Shown: piece after piece, positions 51,491 to 64,000 of the stretch | Numbering within the stretch: the stretch's first letter is position 1 | Layout of the letters: each line of letters begins with the position of its first letter | Source: Neelides folsomi | Taxonomy: Eukaryota; Arthropoda; Collembola; Neelipleona; Neelidae | Reading direction: 5' to 3' | Length of the DNA stretch: 64,000 nt | NCBI GenBank assembly: GCA_034687125.1 | Contig: JAQGBZ010000016.1 | Coordinates: forward strand, 372,001 to 436,000 | Program-made: the position numbers and the translations under genes | The notes under the pieces: model-generated | What the model was told of the DNA's origin: nothing | The model's input: the letters and a program-made list of their open reading frames with translations, nothing else | Databases searched by the model: none

Positions 51491-54400
51491 TTACAAGTGA
51501 ACGAGGTTAGGGAGCCATCCTTTAAATTTGCTGCAATTTGGCTTGAAGTTCTTCCAGCTATAAAATAAATTAAAATGAATTGGTTGTGGCTTTTCAGAGC
51601 TTCTCATCATAAGTATCGATGGGCAAACCTCGCCTTCGGAGTCCACCTCATCGCTCTCACTATCCGATCCGTGAACGGACGGAGCTGGTGTTGTGGCCCT
51701 CGAGGAAGAAGGAGAAGGAGGTTCGGAAATTGGTCGTGGATATGACATTCGACCTTCTCCAAATCGTTCTTCTTCGAAATAGGAATCAGGGTAGACTTCT
51801 TTCAAAGCTTGCACTCTGGCTCTTCGATAGTACTAAAAAATAAACCATAAATTTCATATTTATTGAGTATGACGAATTTGTATAATATATAAAATATACA
51901 TGTATCTATATAAATACATATGTGAGTATGTACGAACCAATATACTATATGTACCTAATACGTAGAGTATTTTATAAATTACAAAATTATGAAAATTTAG
52001 CTTTTTGAATCATTTAAATAGAAAAATATAATTGAAATATAAATATAATACATATAATATTATTAAAAACAGAATTTGTATATATTTTAATAAGTATGAA
52101 AAAATTACCACTCCAAGGTTTCTCCAATCCAGTAAGTCCGAGAGTCGTTCAGTTCGATTTCTCTGAATGATTCGTTGCCTTCGGTTCAATCTGCAAAAGT
52201 CTAACATGAAGTGAGCTAATTGATTCACCGACTCGTCAAGTCCAATCGTTCTCCTATTCACAATGTAGATTCCATAACTTTGTGGATCCGCAATTTGGTC
52301 AGCCATGAAGCATCCGAAACCTTCAAAAGAAGATTATTCAAATGAGATCGATCCTCGGGGGGTTGAGTCAGTTCTTTACCAGACAAATTCGTGGTGACAG
52401 ACGGAATCCCCATCACAGTACATTCGGCAGGTGTATAGCCCCATGGTTCATAATATGAAGGAAAAACACCCAAGTGACATCCGCGAACAAATTCCTCGTA
52501 GTCGAGTCCAAAGAGAGGATTCGTGGGCGAGAGGAATTCAGGGTGGAAAATAACCTGGGTTTAAAACCTCGCATTTAATTAAGCAAATATTCCATTTCAA
52601 CAACAAATATCCCATTAACTGTGAGTGGTTTACACAATCCCATTACTTGATAACTTTACATAGGGTATTAAAACTTAATTATACGCTTCCATGGCTATTT
52701 TTGTTATTCTCTATAAGTTCCAATGTGTCGCATTTCAACTTATTAAGTAATGTGATTGTATCTTATAAGGGGATTAAATATATGTATTTATTTAGCGAAC
52801 CTTAACCCGGTCGTTGATAGAGTTAAAGAGTTTACAACGACGGAGCCCTGAAAGCACCGGGTCTTTCCAGTCTTCAACCACATTATGGGTCGTGATTGGG
52901 GGAAGGCTTGATCGTTGGAGTGAAAATATGCATCGTTTGATTTTCACAAGATCATCTTTGAGCAAAAGCTCTTCAGACACGGGAAGCCGCCCGCTATAAT
53001 AAATTTATACGTTCTCCAAATGCTTCCCATGAATATAAAATGTTTGATACTAAATGTAAATACGTATGTACATACATAGGTAGGTAAGTATATAAGTTTA
53101 TATTGGTAATAGTGGGATTCGATAAAGGGGGATCACTAGAAATTTTGATTGATCTTTAATTAAATTTAATGTAAAATACAATTTTATTTTCTAAAGTTAT
53201 ATAGATTATTTAAAGCATTATTATATTTATACCATATATACTTAATATACGTTTGTAGATGTAAATAATAAAAGACTGGAACTTTGACACTCATACTAAC
53301 CTGAGGCAAACATCGTACATGCGTTTGCCAATATTGTTCTGTATGTCATTGATGGTTTCTCGAAGGCTCTTTGTCAATGCTTGCCCTCGTAAGCTCTCCA
53401 CGTTAAAATTGTTTGTTTTTGTGGGGAATATTAAAAAAGCGACGACTGTCACTTGGGAATTCGCCATCTATATAAGTAAGAATAGGAATGTTATATGAGG
53501 AAAGCGAAAATACAATATGTGTAAACTATTTAGGAAAGTGTAAATGAGCAAATGAAATGAAAAAACCTTCAAGAAGTGATTGAGTCTTGAGAGAGATTCA
53601 ATAAAAATGTCTGCACCTTTGTTCCCAAACTCGTACCGACCAGCAATGAAAAAATAAAGGGTTTTGTCTAAATCAAAGTTGAAATGTCCGTAAAAATGCC
53701 CTCGCACGAATTCGTTAATTTTTTCTTTCGAAATTGCATGAAGATTTTGGAATTCGTGGAGAGCAGAAAACTTTTTGACATTAAGGCCATTTGGTGTAAT
53801 TATATCTGGCTTTCTTTTGATGAGATGCTCAGCCTCGAGACCTAAAAATGAATTTTCATATTTCACTTGATATAAATACGTTTTATATATTTGACTAACA
53901 TTATATTATATAGCGCCTTGGTCAATTACTAGTGCTAACCAATATATGGTACATAGGAGAAATAAATACAGAAGATACTTTGGGTATACATATTTAAGTA
54001 AAATTAAAAGCGTAAATTAAACCTGTGATTTCTGATACAGTCGTGAAAACATGGGCCATGTGACAAGCTGCCCTTTCCATGCAATACCGATGATAAATTT
54101 GCCTCTTTCCAGCTTCTTGATCAATGTCGAACTAATAAATGTAAAAATCAATAAACAAATCCCTGGGAGCTTAGAAGTATTTAGATGAAACGACGAATTG
54201 ACCTTGTCGAGATTGTTGTAGAAGTCCATGGCCCCTGCACAAAGGAACCTTCCAAGGAGCGTTGCATGGGTCGTGAACACTGTGGCCACGTCTACGTGCC
54301 ACAAACGAAGCATGATGAGACCAATGCCAGCGAGCCACTCGTGAAAATGAGCAACGATCCGAGGTGGGCTGTCGGAATATTCCTGGGTTGCTTTGCGGAA

Positions 54401-55736
54401 CTCTTGGATGAAAATCGCGACAAGGAATCCGAAAATGACGGAGTCATTGCATTCAATGTCGGGATGAGGAATCCCTATGTTGCTCTTATCCCAGAGCTCC
54501 TGTCTCCAAGCATCCAATTTCCAAGATCCAGATCCAATATCAAAGAGAATAATTTGAGGATTTCCGTCGACCAACCAGCGTCCTGATTTTACCTATTTTT
54601 TCAATTTATCTTAATTAACTTATTGTTAATTAACCATGTTTTAAGTTATACCTATATATGCCGCCGATTTAAAAAAATGTCCTTACACTAACTGCAGGGC
54701 CTCTGTTAAGTTACATTAGGCTTATGTGTATTGCATAAATGTATAAATATGGAGATTTCTACTTGAATCATCTAAATACCTATTTTATTTAACAAGTGAA
54801 TAATAGTCTAGCTTAATTATTTTAATTATTTATGTCTTGTGCAAATAATGTTTTGACCAATAATAACTTTTGTGCCCATAATGTCCACATAAATATAACT
54901 AGGTAAGTTTAAGTACATAGGTAAATACATATCACAATATATGTAAAACGTGTAAATATCTAACTAAATAAATAGTTTTAGCGTTAGTTAGTTTATCGCA
55001 TTTATAATGACACAATAGTCTACATCAATTAATTAGGGTGAGAAGAGGTTGGGGATATAAGTATTTATTTATACGCATGATAATGCCTTCCAATACTAAT
55101 CATTATCATATCCCATACAGAGCCAGCCGACTTTCTGACTCTCGCGCACGTGGAACAATTGGCCTTGAATGAGAAGATGAAAATCATACGTATCTCTGTC
55201 CTGAAAGAATTATCATCTGATTCTGATAAATGTCTGATTTTAATATTATGGTTCATGTCCGCGGTAGGATTAAGTCATGTAAATAGCCATTAAAATAAAT
55301 GAGTCTTTCTAATGAAGAAAAACCAGATCTCACAATGAATCCCATGTCACGCATTCGGTTGACAGCCGTCTGCAGTGGGTTGTTTTCAGGGAAATCCCCG
55401 ATTTCCACTTCCTGCCTCGCGTACTGCTCTTTGTAAGGCCCCATCAAACAGTACTGATCTCCCAATTCTTCAGTGGAAACGTAGGCCTTTGACCGAATCA
55501 CAGTGTAGATGCCCCCGACTGGTCATTAACAACAAATTATTCCTAAATATCCGCCACTTAGATTCCACCGGGCATTTAGGGCCAAAGGATTGCGAACCTT
55601 TATTAGCAGCTTCCCATGCAATCTCCAATGTCCATCGATTCTCCATTTGGGCCGTCTCTCCTTTGTCCATGAAAGCGAGGAGATCATGTTGGCTGTCGAT
55701 CCGGTAGAATCTCCGGGAGGCTCGTTCTCTTGACAT
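51491..55736 (-). CDS. GlyS: Glycogen synthase (UDP-glucose-dependent, GT3 family)
   Basis: Cytosolic enzyme that adds glucose from UDP-glucose to glycogen. Ten exons give 728 aa (human GYS1 is 737): 55736-55598, 55518-55324, 54582-54203, 54131-54023, 53841-53567, 53467-53301, 52993-52801, 52554-52380, 52320-52109, 51832-51491. ATG at 55736 is chosen because [15 protein letters not shown] matches the arthropod N-terminus; the ATG at 55759 is in another frame. Visible: the substrate loop [20 protein letters not shown], the catalytic E-x7-E segment ([17 protein letters not shown]), and the arginine-rich glucose-6-phosphate switch ([19 protein letters not shown]). The C-terminal [20 protein letters not shown] and acidic HGSDSESDE resemble the GSK3/CK2 phosphorylation region, so it is likely inhibited by phosphorylation and activated by glucose-6-phosphate. 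The last 45 or so residues after DSEGE look unlike the family and may be intron read-through. Confidence 0.96.
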
Positions 55737-56457
55737 CTCTTGAGCTTCGTGGGCGCCAAATATAACCGGCCCTCGTCAGCCCTAATTCTTCTCCTTTATC
55801 CCAACAAACACCGGCAAGACACCGACACGGACGTCCACCCAAAACACGACCAAATTTCCCTGGCGCACTTGGAATTGGATTAAAGGATGGGTTTTAGGGA
55901 GGAGACGAGAACTTGAAACAATTCCTCTATTCAATTCTATGTCCTTTTCTCTCTCTTGACTTTTGAGTTACTGTGGAAGAAAAACTTCTGTGGGATGAAA
56001 CACGTGAGAAATACGTGGCATTTATATAAGGATAAGTGTCTGTTGTGGGGTAGAGTAATTGAGTGATGCTATGCACAGCCTGAAATTGTAATACCAATAC
56101 TCTTATCATTATTACTATTAATAATATTAGTAATAGAACTTATCAGTTTTATGAAATAAGAGATTTATAATTTTCTTAACTTTTCCCATTTCAGATTCAT
56201 CGATATGGATAAAGTAAAAAATAATGAACTTAGCAAAAATCCCAACAAAAACATATCAATAATATTACATCCTTAATGAAATATAAATGTTTATTAAACA
56301 ACAAAACATAGTTTAATAAGATTAATTTGGAATTTCTTATACACTTTTATAAATTATTATAATTATAAAAAGTATAATAATTTAGACGAAATAAAATTTA
56401 AAATACCTTTTTGGTTAGGGGTGGAGGCTCATGGTCAGTGTAAACTTTATTAAATAC
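55737..56457. other. Upstream region of glycogen synthase
   Basis: GC-richer for about 200 bp next to the start codon, then AT-rich up to the Tc1-like element. It should contain the glycogen synthase promoter. No other gene was seen. Confidence 0.5.
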
Positions 56458-56464
56458 TAGTATG

Positions 56465-57713
56465 CACCGTCCCTCATAATGATATTGGGGTTCAAGTTAG
56501 TATATATGTAGAGTTTACAAACTTTATACCAATCGAAAGAGCGTCAAATTCTGAATACAAAAGTTAATTCACTTCATAAATTTTAATTACAATTAATTTT
56601 TACACGAGCGTCAAATGAAAATAACTCCGCCAATCACCCAAAATGCCGAATTCTAATCAAAAAAATTTAAAATCAAACTTATATATGATAATTGATTTAT
56701 TACCTTTAATAATTTGTATTTCCTCCATTAGCAGCTTTAACAGCAACGATTCGTTTGGGAAATAGCCTTAAAAGGCTTTGAAGAAGAGTTCTGTCCGTTT
56801 TTAATTCATTGCAGACGCTAACAATTCGCGCTAAAAATTGATCTTCATTGCCTGAATTGTCTGGAAAGTCACCAATCATTTTTTTTTCAACTCTTTCTTT
56901 TAAAATGCTGCCAAGGTGCTCTGTAGGATTGAGATCAGGTGAATTTCCAAGCCATTGATAAAAAATCAATGGAATCACGTTTTGATAAAATAGCGTTTTG
57001 AAAATATTTACCATCCTAAGATTGGTCTTTTTCTTTTATTACATACATTAATGATTTTGCAGCGAAGCATAAAAAATCCCAATAACAGTAGGTTTTGAAG
57101 GAATTTTTACATGTTTTTCTGAAATCGTAACATTGTAGTTTGATAATGCCCACACACGGTCATTTTGAAAGTTGAGTTTTCTGACAAGGTAAATATAAAA
57201 TTCATCGCTCGGGGCTAAGTGCAAAGCATCTTCATCATCCCAATTCTGAAGATATTCACAAAACCATAACATATCATTAATATTTAAGGTTGTCTTCTGG
57301 GGCTTTTCACATAAGGTTTAATTCCAATTGATTTACAAAATCTTCGCAGTTTCAGAATCGACATTTTGTTTTAGTCTTTTAACCATTATTTCAGTGGCGA
57401 CGACTTCGCAGCCTCTCTTTTATTCGATGCTTAAATAATTAAATCTTTAGTTTCCTAAATAAATATTCCTTTTGGCCCATTGTTGAAAAAATTTAGTTTG
57501 CATTCATCATCACTCCGTCTCAGATCAAGTTTTAGGCTGAAGAATCTTCGTTTTTCTCAGGCGCTCGTAAAAATTAATTGTAATTAAAATTCATAAAGTG
57601 AATTAACTTTTGTACTCAGAATTTGACGCTCTTTCGATTGGTATAAAGGTCAAGTTTGTAAACTCTCTACATATATGCTAACTCGAACCCCAATATCATT
57701 ATGAGGGACGGTG
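56465..57713. mobile_element. Tc1/mariner-family DNA transposon, degraded, 1249 bp
   Basis: Terminal inverted repeats of about 150 bp (about 56465-56612 and 57566-57713) begin CACCGTCCCTCATAATGATA and differ by only a few substitutions and short indels. The 7-bp direct repeat TAGTATG flanks the element (56458-56464 and 57714-57720). Between the repeats, minus-strand frames match a DDE transposase of the Tc1/mariner superfamily. The long, similar ends show insertion was not ancient, but the coding part is dead. Confidence 0.9.
56706..57480 (-). pseudogene. Tc1/mariner transposase remnant
   Basis: A start-like MGQKEYLFRKLKI lies at 57480, followed by several stops. Fragment 57272-57048 carries the first catalytic Asp context (APSDEFYIYL). 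Fragment 57014-56706 carries the conserved C-terminal catalytic block (NSPDLNPTEHLGSILKERV). The middle Asp motif (QQDNAP type) is not visible, so the enzyme is inactive through stops and loss. Confidence 0.85.
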
Positions 57714-57720
57714 TAGTATG

Positions 57721-58690
57721 CATGTACATATGTAGGTATATGATATGTATACAATAGGCAGATTATTAACTTATTTTCATCACCATTACATATAAGACTA
57801 ATCTCACTAATAAGCAGTTGACTCTTTCTTAAGCAGTTGTCTCTTATTAATAAACAGTCGAGTCTTAACCTAGTAAACCTAGTCTCTCTTTTGCTATACC
57901 TGTATTATATTAGTCACCTATAAGTCTGAATATACATAATCTTATGTATGCTATATGATATTTAAACTAGACAGAACTTATCTTAATAATAATTTGATTA
58001 TTTTAAAAAATAGCAATTTTTAGATCTTCAATCAGGTAGAAATAATATGTTATATTTAATAAATATATTTGAATAAAATGAAATGAAAATCTTTCGGATA
58101 TGATATACATAATAATAGAGAACTTGATAAAATACTTATTATTTAAATGGTCATCAAATGGACTATAGAACGAGGAATAGTTAAAGTATATTTACATTGT
58201 GTGGCAATAAAATATTACATTACTTTAAAGATATTCGTAAAAATATATTTTGCATTCCATAATAGAGTAGATGGTAGATCTCTTGAGAAAATTTGATTAC
58301 AATTACAAAGAGAATGAAAAAAATTAAAATAAGAATATTAAAAAATAATGAGCAACATTCTGGTGAAGTTTGATCAAAAGATATCAAAGATATCACGATT
58401 TATCATTTAGTTGTTATAAACGTTTTATCATGTCTCTATGATTTGTTGACTTTGCCTTCCGAAACTAAATTTTTATTATAGTAAGTTAATTAAATTAAAA
58501 ATTGAAATTCTTTTGAAACTTAAAACCATTCTCATTTTCTATCTCTTGAAACTTAAAACCATTCTCATTTCCATCTCTTCGTTCTTCCCTTCCAGCTCCT
58601 ATTTATATTTAATGGCATGGTTGATTAGCCCAAGTGAATGTGAGTGAGGAGTTGTTTCAACGGCTAGTTTAACCAAAGTGATCGCTGCTC
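57721..58690. other. AT-rich intergenic region after the Tc1-like element
   Basis: No gene was recognised. A tandem duplication of about 34 bp (TTGAAACTTAAAACCATTCT unit) lies at 58513-58578. Confidence 0.5.
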
Positions 58691-59022
58691 CACTCTCTCC
58701 ACTTTCTCAACTCGTTCTCGATGGCGTGCGTTTTTTCCCGCTTCCGTCGATCCCTTCCCAGTATAAGAAGACCCTATTAGTTATATTAATTTTTACCCCC
58801 TTTGCCATCACATAAGTATGTATTCCTTTTATTGAAAAAGTTAGGTATAAAAATAAAGTTATACTAACTAAGTTTGGAAAGCATTGTAAAACAACGAGGA
58901 AAGTTTTATTGGAAAGAAGAGGGAAATTGGTATATTCGCGAGTGGTATATGAACATTGTAAGAGGAATTTCGTGACGTTGAGTTGGTGAAGCTGGGAGGA
59001 GAAAATCTTGGAATTTGTTGCA

Positions 59023-59373
59023 ATGTTCTTCAGTGGGGTTCTGCCGTTCCTCTCGGTCACTTCAACTTCAAAACTTTCTCCTCAACGACTCTACATAAAA
59101 ACTCGCCCCATTTCATCAAATTTTCTTCAAAGGTATGAAGAATTCTTACCATATAACCAAAACTTTAAACTTCAATACATACAATATATGTATGATATTT
59201 ATAATCTACGGACATATTTGGTAGTTATTAAATTTTTTGAAGACAATAACTAAATGCCTATTTTAAATTATATAAGATCTGTTTTCTAGTATTTCATTAC
59301 CAATTTCAGTAGGCATTTATTAAATTATTACGCCGATAGCAACTTAACTTTGGAATTTTTTTTGAAAAACTAG
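59023..59373 (+). CDS. Weak candidate two-exon small gene
   Basis: ATG at 59023 opens a GC-richer frame (MFFSGVLPFLSVTSTSKLSP..., rich in Ser, Arg and hydrophobics, like a mitochondrial presequence) to a good GTATGA donor after 59132. The acceptor TTTCAG before 59310 continues in phase (RHLLNYYADSNLTLEFFLK) to TAG at 59371-59373, 57 aa in all. I do not recognise it. It could instead be the 5' UTR exon of a gene whose next exon starts near 59497 (ATG at 59529, MSQIWKLIAVGVISGILNE, then GTAAGA). An unrelated minus-strand frame (59060-58707) overlaps the start. Confidence 0.15.
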
Positions 59374-59599
59374 ACAAATTCGTTATTGGTCATATTCTTC
59401 ATCATAATGTAGAAAATATATTAAATAAAGCATAAAACATTGAATATGGATATTCTGAATATATTCTGAAAATCCAATTTGTTAATTCATTCTTAGGAAT
59501 CAAAATACGTGAGCTTTGCTATCTTAAAATGTCTCAAATTTGGAAACTGATAGCTGTCGGCGTCATCTCCGGAATTTTGAATGAATGTAAGAAAATCTT

Positions 59600-62500
59600 T
59601 TCTCTGCTGTAAATTTTTTAATGCAAACCCACGTAATGCAAACCCCTAGTTATGCTAATGTTACCTGAAAACAAATTTAAAAAGCTTTTAACTTTTAGGT
59701 GATATTATCGTATACCATATAATACACTGATATTAGGACAATTTTAAAATATTATATATTTAGTATTTTCATTCCTTACATCTTCCAATTCATTTTGATT
59801 ATAGCCTAAATAAGACTTAATTCTCTAAGCTTATCTTATTCATATAAACTTATTTGTTTATGCAACTGAATAAACAATAATCACGTGAATAATATATATG
59901 TATATGTAGATAGTTAAACATTGATACTATACATAGCTTATATAATTACACTTTATACATTTTAAGAATAAGTATTCAATATTTGCTTATAAGGTATAAT
60001 ATAATAGAAATGCATGCGTTCTTACGTTAAAGATGAAATATCTATATTTCAGTGTCGAGCGTAATACCCTGTAATAAGAAGGTAATAGGGATCATTATGA
60101 GGCATTTATTTGCATTAAGTCACCATGATTCAAGTTCTTCTTTGAATAGGCGATATTTCTCTCTTACTTTATAAAATATTCCTGACAATGAGTATACTTT
60201 TTATAGAACATCTATACTAAAATATGCTGTTATTTGCACAGAACCTCCATATCTCCAAATATCTAGATTATCTTTAAAGGATTGAAAATGGTATAGGAAT
60301 AGGGAATAATTCCCAATTTAAATATAATAATAATACCAAATTCATACCTAGTATGATATAAACATGTATACTTACCTAGGATACACTTAAGTATGCACAT
60401 ATTTCACATATATCTATAATATTTATTAATAATGCACTTATGTATGTCGTGGCATTCTCACTAAAATGCTACATGGAGAAAGTTGAGAAAGATGTGCATT
60501 TTATATGTAATAAAAATATAAAAGCTATCTAAATATTTAATATTTACATAGAGTAGTATGGTTTAACTATACTAAATACTACACTCATCGTTCTACATAT
60601 ATAAAATAATATTATATGGATTATAGCACGAGATAACATTTATTTATTATGGTTAGTCTACCAATACGTGCTTTTAAAGTATTTTTGGAAAAGTATTTTT
60701 TGAGTAGGTAAATTTATGGAAGTCATTATAAGTATGTATACTATAGGAATGCGTATATGTATGTGTATAGTAGATGAAATGGATACCTAACATACTAATA
60801 GAATTATGACATTATGACTTATTATGTGTATAGTATAAATACCTGCGTATATGGTGGATATTGAAAGAGCATAGCTAATAGGAATCTCAAGCTCATTTGG
60901 TCTTGTAAAATGTTGATTTGGCGATTAAGATAAGATGAAGGAATAATAGTTAGATTCACTTCATTCAAGAACATTCACTTTGGTGTGAGTAAACTTTGTT
61001 TTATCTTTCCCATGTGGGTTTTTTAGGAAAGAGATGAGATGAATTAGTTAGCAGTTGGAATTAAAATGACTTAACTTGACTATCATACATATATATTATA
61101 TAATGGATATAATGTATTAGCGTACGTGGATGTATGGAGGAGGGAACAAGTTCATATCCTTTATGCTCAATTTATCCCAATTATTCTTCCGAGCTCTCCA
61201 AAAACTTTCTCAACTTTCCCTTATCTGATTTCGGTCAACTTCTGAGTTTCCAATTCTCCTCATCATCGTAAAATATCCTCGGAACTAAGCGAAAATCCTC
61301 GAACATTTAACGTCCCCATTTCATGAATTCGAGCAACCTACTGTGAACAGATTAATTTAGGAGATGAAAAACACTTAGTCTAATGAATTTCCCCATTCCT
61401 CTGATTATAACCATTCATAAATTAATTTTGCGCATTAATGAAAAGTGATTCAAAAAATTGCCCATTCCTAGTTAATTATACTTGCATATTTGACTTGACC
61501 TTTGTTAATCCTCAATCTTTAGTATTTTTTCAGCAATTTTAAAACGACAGTTTTAATTAATCTAATTAATCCATTTTTAAAAGTTGTTCAAACGATCAAG
61601 AGTCAACTATATTTAGTTGGCGATAAATATGGTAGTTCTATTTAGCAAACTACTTTATAAATGGACATCTCTATTGCTTTCACTTTCCAAACCATCCAAC
61701 CTTTATCTACCTGTAGATGTGCGCTATGATGGAGGTTTAAATACGCTTATAAGAAATGCCCATTTGTATTGTATTAGTATAAAAATTGTAATCAGAATAG
61801 GTCCTACGTACCTAAGATATATAAGTAGTTATACAATATAGTAGTAGTACACATTTATTTTTTATATTGAAATTTGCCTAGGAATAAATTCTTTTTTAAT
61901 CTGGAAAGCTACAGGACATTTCAAGAACATTTGAATGCATATTTGTACTTACTCCAAAAGAATATTAATTTTATATCCATTGTGAGAACCCTCCATATTG
62001 GCAAAGAGAACATTTCGTGAATACCATCTTTTTAATATCAGTCCTTTTTAATATTCCCATAAGCTGTAAGCAGATTAGAGCTTCGCAAATATTTACGATT
62101 TTTATTTCTAAATATTTGATCAAATCTATTGATCTGTATGATCATGAAACTGAAATCTGTTTTTATAAATTTTTATTTTCATGCTACCTATGTACCTAGC
62201 CTATTTTAAATAATATTATATATAATGTATAGTATGTGGTATACTTATATATATTTATATTGAGGTTTAACATACTTATATTTATATGTATCTACATACC
62301 TAGATACTTTTTAAAAAATTACAGTAATTAACATAAATATCTTTATTTAAAGATATTCAATGGTATTCAACTTACTTATTGTTAGTATTAGTATTTATAA
62401 TATAATTAAATAATTAAATTTCTTTACTAATAATAGCAAAGAAAATCTCAACTACCGATACTTAATAAACATAAAGCTACAATAATAACAATACATACAT

Positions 62501-64000
62501 ACATAATACGTAGGTATATCTATAGTAGGTGAATGTCATTATTTGTTGTTTTCTTTGATGGGATTTAGCAAGCCTGTATTAGTATTACCATTACTGAAAG
62601 ACCAAAACGACTGATTAAAAGTAAAAGATCTCTTGTTTGACTTTAATTACATGTTAACATATCCAAAATACAAATAAATACTATGTTATAAATATTAGAT
62701 ATATTACATTACAAATAGTATAGAGTATGGTATTCATTTCCTTCTCCTTCCTCCGAGTATTTTCAACAAACCACAATGCTTTTAATAGTCACAATAGAAA
62801 AATCCATATGTATGGTATATGGTATACCTTACTTATATATATACACACTTTTTATCAATTAGTAAACCGGGTACACTTACATCGCAAGTACCTGTTAATT
62901 TACAAATTTCAAAATCGCAAGTACCTGTTAGTTCAAATTAGAAAATTTCAAAACGAAACGATACGGTTTGGATTGTGTTTCGTTGGAGTTCTTGATGAGA
63001 CCAAACATTTCAACTTGTTCTAATAATAAACTACGTATTGCAATTAGAGACTAATATATCCCGCAAATAGAGTTAGTTAGGTGAAAAATAAGGTAGCTTA
63101 CCTCATTTAATTTACCTAATTAACCAAATTCCTGGCACGTTCATTTATAACATTAACAAAACATAACAAATAACCACAAAATCAAAATTTAATTAAAATG
63201 AGTCCGTATACGCACATAGTACATTCTACCCACACATAATTTAATGAACCTTTAGATAATGTACATAGTATTTAAGTCAAACAACTCTGAATTATACGTA
63301 TATACAGTTAAATTAAAATTTTAACTTACTGTAAGTTCTTATCTAGTACCTACTATAGTACAGTACATCATTGCGTTGGTATCTTGGTTAAATTATAAAA
63401 ATTTGTATAGAAAATCTATTTGCTACCTGTATGTATAAACTCTTAAACCCTATTACATTACATGTCCTCCCTACTTTAAGGATTATTTTTTATCCAACTC
63501 TAATATTCATAATCATTCTACCCGTCAACTTTTTAGTATACATATGTTTACACCTAAAAATATTTATGGAGAAAAATCCTTTAAGTATAAAGGTTCTCAA
63601 ATTTGGAACATTACCTTAAAAAGGTTTGATTGTGATATTAATTATAAACAATTTTCTTCGAAATTATTTACTTAAGTTTAAATATATATTTCTCTATAAT
63701 TTAGTTTTATTGTATATCAATTTGTAATTATTTTTAACTTTTAGGGGGTTAAAGAACTACCTATTTTCTAATAGGACATAACTTCCTTTATCATTATAAC
63801 ATATATTGTAATTGTAGCAAAACCAATAACCTTGATGAATAAACTCATAATAATAATAAATATTTACTCTGATTTTCGTCCTATACCAAAATCTTTCATG
63901 TACCATACAGTGTATTTTAAAGATTTGAGGGTTTGGTGAAAGGTTTCTTGTAAAAGCAGTTTAAGCCAAGAGGCCTGAGGAAACTGGCAATATTAGAGAA
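59600..64000. other. Very AT-rich stretch with no recognised gene
   Basis: Long A/T runs and dinucleotide-poor repeats, with no exon supported on either strand. A tandem duplication (ATCGCAAGTACCTGTTA unit, about 37 bp) lies at about 62880-62960. It may be a long intron of a gene extending past the window or plain intergenic DNA. Confidence 0.5.

Noticed and set aside
54185-54586. 133-codon plus-strand frame
   Set aside because: Antisense shadow of glycogen synthase exon 3.
58707-59060. 117-codon minus-strand frame
   Set aside because: Low-complexity and AT-driven in the middle, with no recognisable domain or splice context; it overlaps a better plus-strand candidate.

Overview
The window is animal nuclear DNA. 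It holds long multi-exon genes with GT-AG introns, AT-rich introns and intergenic stretches, and GC-richer exons. Five conserved animal genes can be reconstructed, four of them complete. The encoded proteins read most like arthropod ones: the calcium channel and glycogen synthase track their fly counterparts, and the ABCC transporter carries duplicated alternative exons at the two places where Drosophila MRP (CG6214) has them. An arthropod is therefore my best inference; I cannot name the species. All exon joins below were checked by hand for reading phase and agree with the intended frame.

Layout. 169-18124 (+): voltage-gated L-type (CaV1) calcium channel alpha-1 subunit, 41 exons in the window, 5' end missing. 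21182-30398 (+): paxillin, 10 exons, 420 aa. 32594-44182 (-): ABCC/MRP1-type transporter, about 1522 aa, with two pairs of mutually exclusive exons. 44821-46015 (+): dUTPase gene fragment, broken by a nonautonomous hAT-type transposon (857 bp, 8-bp target duplication) inside exon 2 and by a TGA codon. 47278-49371 (-): LDLRAD3-like receptor with an added Ig-like domain, 437 aa. 51491-55736 (-): glycogen synthase, 728 aa. 56465-57713: degraded Tc1/mariner element with terminal inverted repeats of about 150 bp. 57721-64000: mostly very AT-rich DNA with only weak gene candidates.

How the parts relate. The neighbours share no pathway: an excitable-membrane channel, a focal-adhesion scaffold, an efflux pump, a nucleotide-pool enzyme, a receptor and a glycogen enzyme. 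Paxillin and the transporter are convergent. The transporter and the dUTPase fragment are divergent across about 640 bp. The most notable signal is in the transporter. One copy of a duplicated 147-nt exon is intact, while the other is split into a 137-nt exon plus a 10-nt microexon (137+10=147). A perfect 33-bp inverted repeat sits just upstream of the intact copy's splice acceptor.
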